The position numbers and the translations under genes were made by a program. 64,000 nucleotides of DNA from Sinorhizobium meliloti (GTDB taxonomy: Bacteria > Pseudomonadota > Alphaproteobacteria > Rhizobiales > Rhizobiaceae), in assembly GCF_035610345.1 (NCBI RefSeq), contig NZ_CP141214.1, positions 590,230 to 654,229 of the forward strand. Reading direction: 5' to 3'. The notes beneath the pieces are model-generated. The model ran no database searches. It was not told where the DNA came from and worked only from the letters and a program-made list of their open reading frames with translations. Shown one piece after another: positions 9,425 through 18,503 of this stretch (the stretch's first letter is position 1; the number at the start of each line of letters is the position of its first letter).

Positions 9425-10039
9425 ATGTCAAGCAGGCCGAAGAAAATGCAGCCTCCCGCAAAGCGTGTCCGTCTCAGTCGCGAGCAGCGACGGCGCCAGC
9501 TTCTCGACGTGGCGTGGCAGCTTGTGCGCGAAGAAGGTTCGGATGCCCTGACGCTCCCAAGGCTTTCGCAAGGAGCTGCTGTCGCCAAGCCGGTGGTCTA
9601 TGATCATTTCGGCACGCGCAATGGCCTGCTGATAGCGCTCTATCGGGATTTTGACGCCCGGCAGACGGAGATGATCGACGCCGCACTCGACGGGAGCGGC
9701 CCGACCCTCGAAGATCGAGCCAAGGTCATCGCAACCTCATACGTCGACTGTGTGCTCGCGCAGGGCCGGGAAATGCCCGACGTGCTCGCAGCCCTTGCGG
9801 GCTCCCCCGAGTTGGAGGCAGTAAAGCGAGACTATCAACTGGCTTTCATCGAGAAGTGCCGAAGGGCACTGGCGGCTTTCGTGGGGCGGCGAGGCATCGG
9901 ACCGGCGGGGTTCTGGGCTATGCTCGGCGCTGCTAACGCCCTGTCGGATGCCGCCTCTACGGGGGAGATCACGGCGGCGCAGGCGCAGGAGGAGCTTTTC
10001 GCGACCATTGTCGCGATGATCGACAGAAGTCATCGTTGA
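9425..10039 (+). CDS. TetR/AcrR-family repressor of the adjacent efflux pump
   Basis: A 204-residue regulator. The N-terminal helix-turn-helix covers about residues 17-60 (RRRQLLDVAWQLVREEGSDA, then AAVAKPVVYDHFGTRNGLL). The C-terminal part has the ligand-binding TetR_C fold by length and helix pattern. It most likely represses the divergent DHA2 pump and itself through the dyad at 9388-9422. The start is uncertain: ATG 9425 lies directly after the operator with no ribosome site, while ATG 9446 has a weak AGG seven to nine bases upstream. Confidence 0.9.
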   Translation: MSSRPKKMQPPAKRVRLSREQRRRQLLDVAWQLVREEGSDALTLPRLSQGAAVAKPVVYDHFGTRNGLLIALYRDFDARQTEMIDAALDGSGPTLEDRAKVIATSYVDCVLAQGREMPDVLAALAGSPELEAVKRDYQLAFIEKCRRALAAFVGRRGIGPAGFWAMLGAANALSDAASTGEITAAQAQEELFATIVAMIDRSHR

Positions 10040-10188
10040 TCACGTGGGATATCAAGGCGCGGCCGGGAACGCGGGACTGCATCGGCAACAGCATCGCGCG
10101 TCTTATCGCACGGGCAAAAGTCGCTGTAGCACTTTGATCTGCTGCATGTTTTTGTCGGCTACGATCAAAGGAAGACGCCGGAAAACGG

Positions 10189-10890
10189 TCACTCGAACAG
10201 ATCTGGATTGTCCGCCTCGATCTGCGGCAGGTCGGCCAGGATACCGTTGAGATGGCTGCGCATGGCGGCCGCAGCCGCGTCGGCATCCCGCGCGTCGATG
10301 GCGGTAATGATCGCCTCGTGTTCGGCAATCAGTTTCTTCATCGAGTCCGGATGGCGCAGCTGGAGGTTGCAGACCCGATCCATGTGTGCCTTGATGTCGG
10401 AGATGGCGTTCCAGGCGAGGCCGCAGCCTGCACCCTCGGCGATCGCAATATGGAACTGCTCGTCCTCCCGGCGGAAAGCATTGTGGTCATTCGCCTCATT
10501 CGCCGCCTTTTGCCGAGCGAGGATCGTGTCGATCTTGCGTCGCGTCCAGCTATCGAATGTCTCGCTGGCCCGACGCGCCACCGCGACTTCGATCGCCTCG
10601 CGCACGAAACGCGATTCCATCATTTGTCTGGCTGAAATCCGCACGACGACGGTGCCCCTGTTGGGCCGGATATCCACCAGTTTGGATTTGCCCAGCGCGA
10701 TGAGCGCCTCGCGCACGGGCTGACGCGACACGCCCATGCGTGTGGCGATTTCCTGTTCGGAGAGCCGCATTCCGGGGGCGAGCTCCAGCCGGATGATGGA
10801 TTCGCGCAAGTCCCGCTCGACCTGGGCCGCGGCGGTTTCGCCGGTGTCGATCTTCAGGGATTCGAGGTTCATGTCTTTCGCCGCCGTCAT
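10189..10890 (-). CDS. GntR-family transcriptional regulator, FCD subfamily
   Basis: About 233 residues. The N-terminal winged helix (about 15-80) contains RESIIRLELAPGMRLSEQEI and MGVSRQPVREALIALGKSKL, and the C-terminal FCD helical domain contains EDEQFHIAIAEGAGCG and the typical metal-site histidine in HEAIITAIDARDADAA. FCD regulators sense sugar acids or other small carboxylates. It is divergent from the aldehyde dehydrogenase and sugar ABC operon, its likely targets, with a repeated CCATACA motif between them. An ATG at 10917 is also in frame; 10890 or 10872 are equally possible starts. Confidence 0.88.
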   Translation of the reverse strand: MTAAKDMNLESLKIDTGETAAAQVERDLRESIIRLELAPGMRLSEQEIATRMGVSRQPVREALIALGKSKLVDIRPNRGTVVVRISARQMMESRFVREAIEVAVARRASETFDSWTRRKIDTILARQKAANEANDHNAFRREDEQFHIAIAEGAGCGLAWNAISDIKAHMDRVCNLQLRHPDSMKKLIAEHEAIITAIDARDADAAAAAMRSHLNGILADLPQIEADNPDLFE

Positions 10891-10913
10891 CCGTTGACAT
10901 CCAATTTGAACCA

Positions 10914-10932
10914 CCATACAGTACCATACAAT
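10914..10932. promoter_or_regulatory. candidate GntR operator (CCATACA direct repeat)
   Basis: CCATACA occurs twice, separated by GTA, giving a 10-bp period on one face of the helix. On the reverse strand it reads ATTGTATGGTACTGTATGG. It sits just upstream of the GntR gene in the promoter region shared with the aldehyde dehydrogenase operon. Confidence 0.45.
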
Positions 10933-11008
10933 TCAGGCGCAACAGAAATCCGGCAAACCGGATGAACAGGGAGGGGCTGGCGCCGCGCGGGCCGGCCTGA
11001 GAACGCTA

Positions 11009-12523
11009 TTGCTGTCCAATTTCATCGCACCCGATTCCAATGATCCCCGCCTGCGTATTAAATCCCGCTACCAGATGCTTGTCGATGGCAAGTCGGTCGA
11101 TGCCACTTCAGGCAGGACGATCGATCGGGTGAGCCCCGGCCACGCCGGCGTCACGGTCGGCACATGGCCGGAGGCCTCGGCCGACGACGTGCGCAAGGCC
11201 GTCGCGGCCGCCCGGAAGGCTTTCGATACCGGCCCGTGGCCGCGCATGTCGGGCGCAGAGCGGTCGCGCCTGATGTTCAAGGTCGCCGACCTCATCCTCG
11301 AGAGACAGGAGGAGCTGGCTCTGATCGAGAGCCTCGAGGTCGGCAAGCCGATCGCGCAGGCGCGCGGCGAAATCGGTTTCTGCGCAGATCTCTGGTCCTA
11401 TGCCGCCGGCCAGGCCCGAGCGCTGGAAGGACAGACCCACAACAATATCGGCGACGATCGTTTGGGCCTTGTCCTGCGCGAGCCGGTCGGAGTGGTCGGC
11501 ATCATCACGCCTTGGAACTTTCCCTTCATCATCGCATCGGAACGCGTGCCATGGGCGATCGGCAGCGGCTGCACGGTCGTGCTGAAGCCGTCCGAGTTCA
11601 CTTCGGGTACGTCGATCCGTATGGCCGAGCTGGCGCGCGAAGCCGGCATTCCCGATGGCGTGTTCAACGTCGTCACCGGTTATGGCGATCCCGCCGGCCA
11701 GGTGCTGGCCGAAGACCCGAGCGTCGACATGGTCGCCTTTACCGGCTCTGTCCGCGTCGGCACGAAGCTCGGCGAGATCGCGGCGCGCAGCGTCAAGCGC
11801 GTGGGGCTGGAGCTTGGCGGCAAGGGGCCGCAGATCGTCTTCGCCGATGCGGATCTCGATGCGGCGGCAGACGGCGTCGCCTATGGCGTCTACCACAATG
11901 CCGGCCAGTGCTGCATTTCCGGCAGCCGGCTTCTGGTGCAGGAGGGCATCCGCGATGCGCTGATGGAGCGCCTGCTCGACATCTCGCGCAAGGTGACTTT
12001 CGGCGATCCGCTGAACGAACGCACCAGGATCGGCGCAATGATCTCGGAGACGCATGCCGAAAAGGTGCATTCCTATGTGACGGCCGGCATCGCATCGGGC
12101 GCGGAACTGCTGCTCGGCGGCGAAAGGACCGGCAGGGAGGCCGGCCTTTACTACGCACCGACGGTCTTTGCCGGCGTCACGCCCGACATGTCGATCGCAT
12201 GCGAGGAGATCTTTGGTCCCGTGCTTTCAACGCTGACCTTCAAGACCGCGGACGAAGCCGTAGCGCTGGCGAACGCCACCGAATTCGGTCTTTCGGCCAG
12301 CGTCTGGTCGACCAATCTTGAAACCGCGCTGCAGAGCATCCGCCGCATCCGCGCCGGCCGATGCTGGATCAACAGCGTGATCGACGGCACGCCGGAGCTG
12401 CCGATCGGCGGCTACAAGAAGAGCGGCCTGGGCCGCGAACTCGGCCGCTATGGCTTTGACGAATATTCCCAGTTCAAGGGCGTCCACGTGACGCTCGGGC
12501 GCCCCGCGCCCTGGTTCACATAA
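11009..12523 (+). CDS. NAD(P)-dependent aldehyde dehydrogenase
   Basis: A 504-residue ALDH-superfamily enzyme that oxidises an aldehyde to the acid. Catalytic residues are present: Asn170 in ITPWNFPF, Glu268 in VGLELGGKGP and the nucleophile Cys302 in NAGQCCISG. Sugar-linked relatives include alpha-ketoglutaric semialdehyde and lactaldehyde/glycolaldehyde dehydrogenases; the downstream sugar importer supports such a role. The frame opens with TTG at 11009 without a good ribosome site; the next in-frame ATG (Met23) is too far in for the usual N-terminus, so the start is not settled. It is the first gene after the divergent GntR regulator. Confidence 0.92.
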   Translation: MLSNFIAPDSNDPRLRIKSRYQMLVDGKSVDATSGRTIDRVSPGHAGVTVGTWPEASADDVRKAVAAARKAFDTGPWPRMSGAERSRLMFKVADLILERQEELALIESLEVGKPIAQARGEIGFCADLWSYAAGQARALEGQTHNNIGDDRLGLVLREPVGVVGIITPWNFPFIIASERVPWAIGSGCTVVLKPSEFTSGTSIRMAELAREAGIPDGVFNVVTGYGDPAGQVLAEDPSVDMVAFTGSVRVGTKLGEIAARSVKRVGLELGGKGPQIVFADADLDAAADGVAYGVYHNAGQCCISGSRLLVQEGIRDALMERLLDISRKVTFGDPLNERTRIGAMISETHAEKVHSYVTAGIASGAELLLGGERTGREAGLYYAPTVFAGVTPDMSIACEEIFGPVLSTLTFKTADEAVALANATEFGLSASVWSTNLETALQSIRRIRAGRCWINSVIDGTPELPIGGYKKSGLGRELGRYGFDEYSQFKGVHVTLGRPAPWFT

Positions 12524-12554
12524 TCGGCCGCAGTCTAGGTCGGGAGGAGGAATA

Positions 12555-12596
12555 TCTCGGCTGGCGTGATCTTTGGTCGGAGCCCGCCAGCCGAGA
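12555..12596 (+). promoter_or_regulatory. strong RNA stem-loop ahead of the binding-protein gene
   Basis: A perfect 12-bp stem (TCTCGGCTGGCG at 12555-12566 with CGCCAGCCGAGA at 12585-12596) and an 18-base loop. It has no T-run, so it looks more like a processing or mRNA-protecting hairpin than a terminator. It lies between the aldehyde dehydrogenase stop and the binding-protein ribosome site (GGGAGG). Confidence 0.6.
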
Positions 12597-12642
12597 CTTG
12601 GGTCTTGCGACCCGCAATGCACATCCAAAGGGAGGACACGCA

Positions 12643-13593
12643 ATGAAACTGACCAGGCTCAGAACCGCGGCGCTGGCTGCGGGCCTTGCCACCTTGTTGA
12701 CGTCGAGCGCGCTCGCCGCAGACGTCAAGGCAACGATGATCATCTATCTCGATCCGAGTGTGCAGTTCTTTAATCCGGTGGTGAAGGGAGCGCAAGACGC
12801 CGCCGCCCAATTCGGCGTCGACCTGGACGTGCAGTATGCCAACAACGATCCGGTGCGCCAGAACGACCTGATCGAAAGCGCGACGGCCAGCGGCGTCGAT
12901 GGCATCGCCGTCGCGATCTCCAGTTCGGATGCTTTCGACGAGAGCATCTGCGCGGCAGTCAAGGCCGGTATCATCGTCATCGGCTTCAACAACGATGATC
13001 TCGACGGCGCCAAGGGCAACTGTCGCCAGGCCTATGTCGGCATGAACGAGCTTGCCTCCGGCTATGAGCTCGGCAACCGGATGATCAAGGAATTCGGCCT
13101 TAAGTCCGGGGACGTCGTCTTCAACCCGCGCGAAATTCCGGAAGCTAGCTTTGCAGTCGCCCGTGGCGGCGGCATCGAGAAGGCGATGACCGAAAACGGC
13201 ATCAAGGTGGAGACGGTTCGAGCCGGTCTCGACCCCGCCGAAGCGCAGAACATCATTGCGCAATTCCTCATCGCCAACCCGAATGTGAAGGCGCTGTTCG
13301 GCACCGGCTCGGTCACCTCGACCGTCGGCGCGGGCGCCATCAAGGACGCCGGCGTAGACATTCCCTTCGGCGGTTTCGACCTTGCGGTCGAGATCGTAAA
13401 TGCGGTGGAATCCGGCGCGATGTACGCGACCATGGACCAGCAGCCCTATCTGCAGGGCTACTATCCGATCGCCCAGATCGCGCTTGCCAAAAAATACGGG
13501 CTGACACCGACCGACATCGACACGGGCCAGGGAGCCTTCCTAGACAAGTCGCGCATCGGTTCGGTCAAGCCGCTGATCGGCAGCTACCGCTAA
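12643..13593 (+). CDS. sugar ABC transporter substrate-binding protein (periplasmic binding protein type 1)
   Basis: A 316-residue secreted protein. The ATG at 12643 follows GGGAGG and gives a standard signal peptide (MKLTRLRTAALAAGLATLL, cleavage after ALAA). The mature part is a type I periplasmic binding fold of the ribose/xylose class (PF13407-like): DPSVQFFNPVVKGAQDAA, GVDGIAVAISSSDAF and DIPFGGFDLAVEI. Expected ligand is a pentose or hexose, possibly furanose. It is followed by one permease and one single-domain ATPase, the FrcBCA-type layout. The ligand cannot be named from sequence. Confidence 0.9.
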   Translation: MKLTRLRTAALAAGLATLLTSSALAADVKATMIIYLDPSVQFFNPVVKGAQDAAAQFGVDLDVQYANNDPVRQNDLIESATASGVDGIAVAISSSDAFDESICAAVKAGIIVIGFNNDDLDGAKGNCRQAYVGMNELASGYELGNRMIKEFGLKSGDVVFNPREIPEASFAVARGGGIEKAMTENGIKVETVRAGLDPAEAQNIIAQFLIANPNVKALFGTGSVTSTVGAGAIKDAGVDIPFGGFDLAVEIVNAVESGAMYATMDQQPYLQGYYPIAQIALAKKYGLTPTDIDTGQGAFLDKSRIGSVKPLIGSYR

Positions 13594-13604
13594 CCGCGTT
13601 CCGA

Positions 13605-13635
13605 GGGAGCCCGCCGGCGCGGCCGGCCGGTTCCC
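13605..13635 (+). promoter_or_regulatory. intra-operon hairpin after the binding-protein gene
   Basis: A 14-bp stem with two mismatches (13605-13618 with 13622-13635, loop GCG) rich in GC, followed by CCTTCC. It lies 12 bases after the binding-protein stop and before the permease GTG. Likely attenuates downstream transcription or protects the upstream mRNA. Confidence 0.5.
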
Positions 13636-13662
13636 CCTTCCCCAACGATCGGGTGCCAGACC

Positions 13663-14682
13663 GTGACTCCTGTCCTAGCCGAAAGTGCCGCGCCACGCTC
13701 GCGGACCCAGAGACAATCCATCCTCAAGCAGATCATGGGCATGCCGGCGGGAGCGATCTTTCTCGTCTTCATGACCCTGCAGATCGTCTGCATCGCCGGC
13801 GCGCTCCTCTATCCGGACGAGTTCCGCTACCTCTCACCGCAGAACCTGACGATCCTGATGAAGGCGATCCCCGTGCTTGGATGCCTCGCGCTCGGAGCCG
13901 GCGTATTGATGATCGCCGGTGAATTCGACCTTTCCATCGGCTCCGTCTACACATTCACGGCCGTGCTGATGGCCTCGCTCGTCAATGCGGGGCTGAGCGC
14001 CTTCGTCGCCGCACCCATCGGTATTCTGACGGGCGTGCTGATCGGTTCCCTCAACGGCCATATCACCCTGCGCTTCGGCCTGCCATCCTTCATCGTCACA
14101 CTCGGCGGGCTCCTCTTCTGGCGCGGCGCGGTGCTGCTCTACAACGGTGCCGTCCAGGTGCGTTTCGATCCGGAACCGGTCTTCACCAGCCTCTTTTCCG
14201 GCACCCTGTTCGGCGTCAACGCCGCCTTCATCTGGATCGTCCTCTTCGTCATAGGCTTTCACCTGCTGCTACACCGCCACCGCTTCGGCAACCACGTTTT
14301 CGCGACCGGTGGCAATCGCGCTGCGGCCGAGGCGATCGGCATCAACACCAGCCGCGTCAAACTGATTGCCTTTGCGATTGCGGGCGGCATGGCTGCGGTG
14401 GCGGGCATTCTTGCGACAGCCCGCGTCGGCAGCGTGCAGCCTGGGCAGGGTGCGGGTCTGGAACTCCAGGCCATCGCCGCCTGCGTCATCGGCGGCCTGT
14501 CGCTGCGCGGAGGGCGCGGATCGATCGTCGGAATCTTTCTCGGCGTGCTGCTCATCCACACGATCACCGACGTCCTGCTTCTCCTGCGGGCACCGGGCTT
14601 CTACCTCGACATGTTCATCGCCACGCTGATCGTGCTGGCTGCAATCTTCAACCATCTCATCGAGCGGCGAGGTCTTGCGTGA
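13663..14682 (+). CDS. sugar ABC transporter permease (BPD_transp_2 family)
   Basis: A 339-residue inner-membrane protein with about nine to ten hydrophobic helices. The conserved coupling/permease segments of the ribose/fructose group are visible: AGEFDLSIGSVYTFTAVL, FGLPSFIVTLGGLLFWRGAV, FATGGNRAAAEAIGINTSRV and VIGGLSLRGGRGSIVGIFLG. The GTG start at 13663 is the first in frame after the hairpin. The stop overlaps the ATPase start (TGATG). A single permease gene suggests a homodimeric channel. Confidence 0.92.
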   Translation: MTPVLAESAAPRSRTQRQSILKQIMGMPAGAIFLVFMTLQIVCIAGALLYPDEFRYLSPQNLTILMKAIPVLGCLALGAGVLMIAGEFDLSIGSVYTFTAVLMASLVNAGLSAFVAAPIGILTGVLIGSLNGHITLRFGLPSFIVTLGGLLFWRGAVLLYNGAVQVRFDPEPVFTSLFSGTLFGVNAAFIWIVLFVIGFHLLLHRHRFGNHVFATGGNRAAAEAIGINTSRVKLIAFAIAGGMAAVAGILATARVGSVQPGQGAGLELQAIAACVIGGLSLRGGRGSIVGIFLGVLLIHTITDVLLLLRAPGFYLDMFIATLIVLAAIFNHLIERRGLA

Positions 14683-15419
14683 TGTCGACCCCCAATCTTC
14701 TCGAACTGCACAACATTTCGAAGTGCTTCGGTGCGCTGACCGCGCTTCGCAATCTGAGCTTCCATATCGGCGAGGGGGAAGTCGTCGGCCTTTTGGGTGA
14801 CAACGGCGCCGGCAAGTCGACGACCGTCAATCTCATCTCCGGCATCCACAAGCCGACGGACGGCTATCTCAGCGTCGACGGCAAGAAGACGACCTTTTCC
14901 TGCCGCTCGGATTCCGCCGATGCCGGCATCGAAACGATCTATCAGCACACCGCGCTGGTCGATTCACTCTCGATTACCCGCAATATCTTCATGGGCCGTG
15001 AGCTGACCGACCGCTTCGGCTTCCTCAGGCAGCGCGAGATGCGCGACATCGCCATGGAAGTCTTGCAAAACGCCGTGCACATCTCCGGCATCGATTCCCC
15101 GGATACGCTCGTCGGCAACCTCTCCGGCGGGCAGAAACAGGCGGTCGCAATCGCCCGCGCCGTCTATTTCAAGAAGCGCGTGCTGCTCCTCGATGAGCCG
15201 ACCTCGGCGCTCTCCGTACGCGAGACGGAAGCGCTGTTGAACCAGGTGCTGAAGCTCAAGGCGGAGAATGTCTCGAGCGTGCTGGTGACCCACAATCTGT
15301 ACCACGCCTATCAGGTCTGCGACAGGTTCGTGATCATGAGCCATGGCACGAAGGTCTTCGACGTGCAGAAGGCCGATACGACGATCAGCCAGCTGACCGA
15401 ATATGTCGTGCTCACCTGA
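14682..15419 (+). CDS. sugar ABC transporter ATP-binding protein, single domain
   Basis: A 245-residue ATPase. Walker A is GDNGAGKST, signature LSGGQKQAVAIARAV and Walker B VLLLDEPTSAL, followed by the H-loop VLVTHN. It has one nucleotide-binding domain, unlike the two-domain RbsA/XylG type at 19768, and so resembles FrcA. ATG 14682 was chosen because it overlaps the permease stop as TGATG. Last gene of the importer operon. The 260 bases after it hold no recognisable gene. Confidence 0.93.
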   Translation: MSTPNLLELHNISKCFGALTALRNLSFHIGEGEVVGLLGDNGAGKSTTVNLISGIHKPTDGYLSVDGKKTTFSCRSDSADAGIETIYQHTALVDSLSITRNIFMGRELTDRFGFLRQREMRDIAMEVLQNAVHISGIDSPDTLVGNLSGGQKQAVAIARAVYFKKRVLLLDEPTSALSVRETEALLNQVLKLKAENVSSVLVTHNLYHAYQVCDRFVIMSHGTKVFDVQKADTTISQLTEYVVLT

Positions 15420-15679
15420 TGCCGATTGCTCGAAAGCAAGAGGCAGATGCCGTGAAAGTCCAACCAGGGTCAAATGCGCTTCCCGTTCCGTCCTAACAGC
15501 CGGTTTGGGCGTAGGACCTTTGGCACTTTGGCCTCGGACCAATGTCCCATCGTCGTAAACGGACGACATGCTAGATTCCGCACTCGGTTTGGTGCCCTGC
15601 TAGACTGAGGTCCTGTGATTTCCACGGCGACCCTGCCTCGCGAGGCTGTGCAACCACCCGTTGCCTGGGAAATTGGGAC

Positions 15680-15856
15680 ATGGACGACCGCGATATGAAA
15701 CACAATGACGAGGAACATTCTGCTTCCGACCTCTTGGAAATTGCGGCACAGCTCGCCGCGCTGGCCGAGGACATCAGGACCTTGGCTGCAATGCCGATCG
15801 AGCAGAATTCAACATTGATCGAACCCGGCGATAGGCCTGAAGCAACCTCGGAATGA
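15680..15856 (+). CDS. small acidic hypothetical protein (58 aa)
   Basis: ATG 15680 to TGA 15856 encodes a hydrophilic, acidic peptide whose centre, ASDLLEIAAQLAALAEDIRT, looks like an amphipathic helix. A GGGA lies a short distance upstream. No family recognised. It sits alone between the sugar ABC operon and another small ORF. The helical pattern argues for a real peptide, but support is modest. Confidence 0.4.
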   Translation: MDDRDMKHNDEEHSASDLLEIAAQLAALAEDIRTLAAMPIEQNSTLIEPGDRPEATSE

Positions 15857-15997
15857 CCGTCATTGCCGCCGAGGCTTATGCGGCTCTGGTTGTTCTGCCC
15901 GCAATGATCGAGAAACCGCCGCTTCGACGCACTTATGGAACCATTTTTCAGCAGCAGCCATTGCGCATTAACCTCGTTGATGGAACAGGGCGCAACA

Positions 15998-16264
15998 ATG
16001 GACGTACAGAAGGCTGGAATGGCTCGACTGCTGTTGGCGGTACCTGATGTGCGCGACAGTGCCTGGATGATTCACGACCTCACTTTCTTGAAGCTGTGCG
16101 AAGTTTACGAGCACGCCTGCCTGCGCCGCGACGTCCTGCGATGTGCGGCATCAAAAGACGACGCCGCCCTGCTCAAATCCGAAGAGGAATGCACGAGCCT
16201 CGAAGCGGCCGCCATCGCTTACATTCGCGAGCGCCAAAAATTCTCCGGCCTCGGGCGGCACTGA
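15998..16264 (+). CDS. small hypothetical protein (88 aa)
   Basis: The in-frame ATG at 15998 has CAGGG seven bases upstream; the longer frame starts at 15935. The peptide (MDVQKAGMARLLLAVPDVRD at its start) is alpha-helical in appearance with an acidic middle and ends SGLGRH. It has no signal peptide or membrane segment. Family not recognised. It ends before an inverted repeat at 16318-16364, which could terminate it. Confidence 0.45.
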   Translation: MDVQKAGMARLLLAVPDVRDSAWMIHDLTFLKLCEVYEHACLRRDVLRCAASKDDAALLKSEEECTSLEAAAIAYIRERQKFSGLGRH

Positions 16265-16273
16265 GGCGGCAGC

Positions 16274-16364
16274 ATCACAATCATCTAGAAAGCCGCGCTG
16301 CGAAAGATCGCCGGCACGAGCCCGCTTTCGCTTCCTCCAGGGTCGGCGGGCTCTGAATTGTGAT
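16274..16364. terminator. nested inverted repeats, possible bidirectional terminator
   Basis: GAGCCCGC (16318-16325) pairs with GCGGGCTC (16346-16353), and outside it ATCACAAT (16274-16281) pairs with ATTGTGAT (16357-16364), followed by TTTCC. It lies between the convergent small ORF and the response regulator gene. The loops are long, so termination is only a guess. Confidence 0.35.
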
Positions 16365-16453
16365 TTTCCTCCAGGGAGACAAAATCGCGGTATGATGACG
16401 GATCCCGATCTCAACTGCTGCGATCGTCGAAGCTTCCGCATTGCCTGTCGAGT

Positions 16454-17176
16454 CTATTTTCCGTCCAACCACTCCTGCAGTTCCGCTTCCGCCCGCTCCA
16501 GCGCGCTGTAGTTCAGGAGTTTGCGCAGGAAGGCGATCGTGATGGCGCGGGCACGCAGATTGAAGCGGCCGTCGTCATTGTCGTCGCTCGCGGCCTGGTA
16601 GACGTCGAGCTTGTCGTAAAGCTGCTGCAGGCGATTCTGTACGCTGCGCAGCGACAGGCCGCGGCGCCTGGCAATGGCCCTGTCGGTAAGCCCGAGTGCG
16701 ATATCGACGAGGATCTCGTATTCGGAATCGGTGAAGCCGTTCGTCTGGCCAAGGCTTTTCTGCTGAAGACCCCGCACCTCCCGGTCGATGACGCATTGGC
16801 TCTCGACGAAGATCGAGCGCAGTGCAAGCTTCAGCCGTTCGTCGGACGCGGATTTCAGGACGTAGCCATAGGCAGCTCCATCCGGAACGATGCGCGAGAC
16901 ACCGCGTACATACGCCTCGTCCGAATAGTTCGACCAGAAAAGGATGCGGGTCTCCGGCCGCTCCTTCCAGATCGTGCGCGCCGCCTCGATGCCGTTGCGG
17001 CTCGCCATCTGCAGATCCATGACGATATGCGCCGACTTGTGATCGCGAGCGAGCTTCTCGCCGACAGTTCCATTTTCCGCCTCGATCACAGTGTCGCATT
17101 CCGGCAGGGCTGCGTTGACCGCCTCATGCAGGTAGGAGCGATGCAGCGGGTCGTCCTCGACGATCAGAACCTTCAT
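16454..17176 (-). CDS. NarL/FixJ-type response regulator with LuxR-like output domain
   Basis: A 240-residue protein. Receiver domain at about 1-120: acidic pocket VEDD (7-9), phosphoacceptor Asp54 (IVMDLQM) and Lys108 (YVLKSAS). C-terminal helix-turn-helix at about 145-200: FTDSEYEILVDIALGLTDRA, then RRRGLSLRSVQNRLQQLYDKL. Its ATG overlaps the stop of the kinase gene (ATGA), so the pair is co-translated. It probably activates the divergent sugar ABC importer at 18694, where paired repeats lie in the promoter region. An insertion-like tail (YQAASDDNDDGRFNLRARA) follows the DNA-binding helix. Confidence 0.9.
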   Translation of the reverse strand: MKVLIVEDDPLHRSYLHEAVNAALPECDTVIEAENGTVGEKLARDHKSAHIVMDLQMASRNGIEAARTIWKERPETRILFWSNYSDEAYVRGVSRIVPDGAAYGYVLKSASDERLKLALRSIFVESQCVIDREVRGLQQKSLGQTNGFTDSEYEILVDIALGLTDRAIARRRGLSLRSVQNRLQQLYDKLDVYQAASDDNDDGRFNLRARAITIAFLRKLLNYSALERAEAELQEWLDGK

Positions 17177-18420
17177 TCCGCCCTCTCCTCGATTGAGCCC
17201 GCGTCGTGCGGCGTGAGCGGCAGCACCACGCGGACCACGGTGCCGCGATTATTGTGGCCCGGACCGATCGTGAAACGCGCGGAAATCAGTCGCGCCCGGG
17301 TCTTCATGTTGTCGATTCCCTCGCCGATCCGTCCCCGCGTTTTGGCAAGTCCGGTTCCGTCGTCCGCAATTTCGATCGACAACCGGTCGTCGTCGGCGTC
17401 GAGCCGCACCTTGACGGCAAGCGGAGCAGCGTGGCGCACCGCATTGTTGATCGCCTCCTGAGCGATGCGGAACAGCGCGACGATGACGGTCGGCTCCAGC
17501 CGTTCCAGCGCACCATTCGTCTCGTCGGCCAGGCCCCATTCGATGATCGAGCCCGCGTCCCGAGTCGAGCGGTCCAGGTGGTGCTCGATCGCCTGGCTAA
17601 GTCCGAAGAGCTGCAGAACGGAGGGCTTTGCCTGCTCGATGATCTGCCGCAGGTCCTGCATGCAATGCTGCAGGGAGCGGGAGACGGGCTCCAGTGCCTC
17701 CGGCGCCACCTCGCCGTTGCGCGACATCCGATCGATCCTGCGGGCGAGACGCGTCAGGTCGGCGAGCGTCTGGTCGTGCAGGTCCATGCCGATGCGCTGG
17801 CGCTCCTGCTCCAATGCTTCGGTGAGTTTCAACGCACCCAGCCGCAGGCCCTCCTCGCGAGCACGGGCTTCCGCTTCGACGATCGCCGACCGTTGCGCTT
17901 GCTCTGCCGCCCGCAGCGCGAAGAAATAGGGCGTGAGCAGGTCTGCGATAATGCGGGCCCGCTCGACGTCCTCCATCGTGTAGACACCCGCTTCCTGCGA
18001 GGAACATGAAAGCGCCGCGATGATCGCGCCCTGCACCTTCATCGGTACATGCAGGCGGCTCCTTAGCGACTGTTCGACGATCGGCCGCTTGAATGCGCCT
18101 TCGAAATGGAAGCGCGGGTCGATCATTGCGTCGTCGGCCAGCAGGAAGTCCACGTCGCCCCATAGAAGGGAGCGGATCGGACTGTTGACGACAGGTGCGC
18201 CGGCAAGGTCGCCCCAGGCGGTCTCGATGCCCGTCTCATAGGCGGTATGATAGTTGCCGTCCTCGAGGAGCACGCAGACATCGAGATGGTCGTGGGGGAT
18301 GATGTGCGCGACCTCCGCCGCGACCGAGCGAATGGCCGAGCGAAAGTCGAGCTGGCCCGCAAGCAACCGGGAAATTCCGAGATAATGATCGAACATGGCT
18401 GCGGGTGCCGGATGCAGCAT
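17173..18420 (-). CDS. cytoplasmic sensor histidine kinase, GAF plus HisKA_3/HATPase
   Basis: A 415-residue kinase of the NarX/DegS class. A GAF-like sensor region covers about 15-165; the dimerisation motif ERQRIGMDLHDQTLADL holds the phosphorylated His215; the ATPase domain has the N-box EAINNAVRHA, and EIADDGTGL. There is no transmembrane segment or signal peptide, so it senses an internal signal. ATG 18420 follows GGAGG at a good distance. It forms an operon with the response regulator and is divergent from the sugar importer and lactonase genes. Confidence 0.9.
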   Translation of the reverse strand: MLHPAPAAMFDHYLGISRLLAGQLDFRSAIRSVAAEVAHIIPHDHLDVCVLLEDGNYHTAYETGIETAWGDLAGAPVVNSPIRSLLWGDVDFLLADDAMIDPRFHFEGAFKRPIVEQSLRSRLHVPMKVQGAIIAALSCSSQEAGVYTMEDVERARIIADLLTPYFFALRAAEQAQRSAIVEAEARAREEGLRLGALKLTEALEQERQRIGMDLHDQTLADLTRLARRIDRMSRNGEVAPEALEPVSRSLQHCMQDLRQIIEQAKPSVLQLFGLSQAIEHHLDRSTRDAGSIIEWGLADETNGALERLEPTVIVALFRIAQEAINNAVRHAAPLAVKVRLDADDDRLSIEIADDGTGLAKTRGRIGEGIDNMKTRARLISARFTIGPGHNNRGTVVRVVLPLTPHDAGSIEERAE

Positions 18421-18503
18421 GGTGGTTTCCTCCAGAAGCGGCAGGCTCCTCAACCTGCCGCAGTCGCTTCGCCAGTAAGCGCCCGCGGGAGCGCCGCCGT
18501 CTT

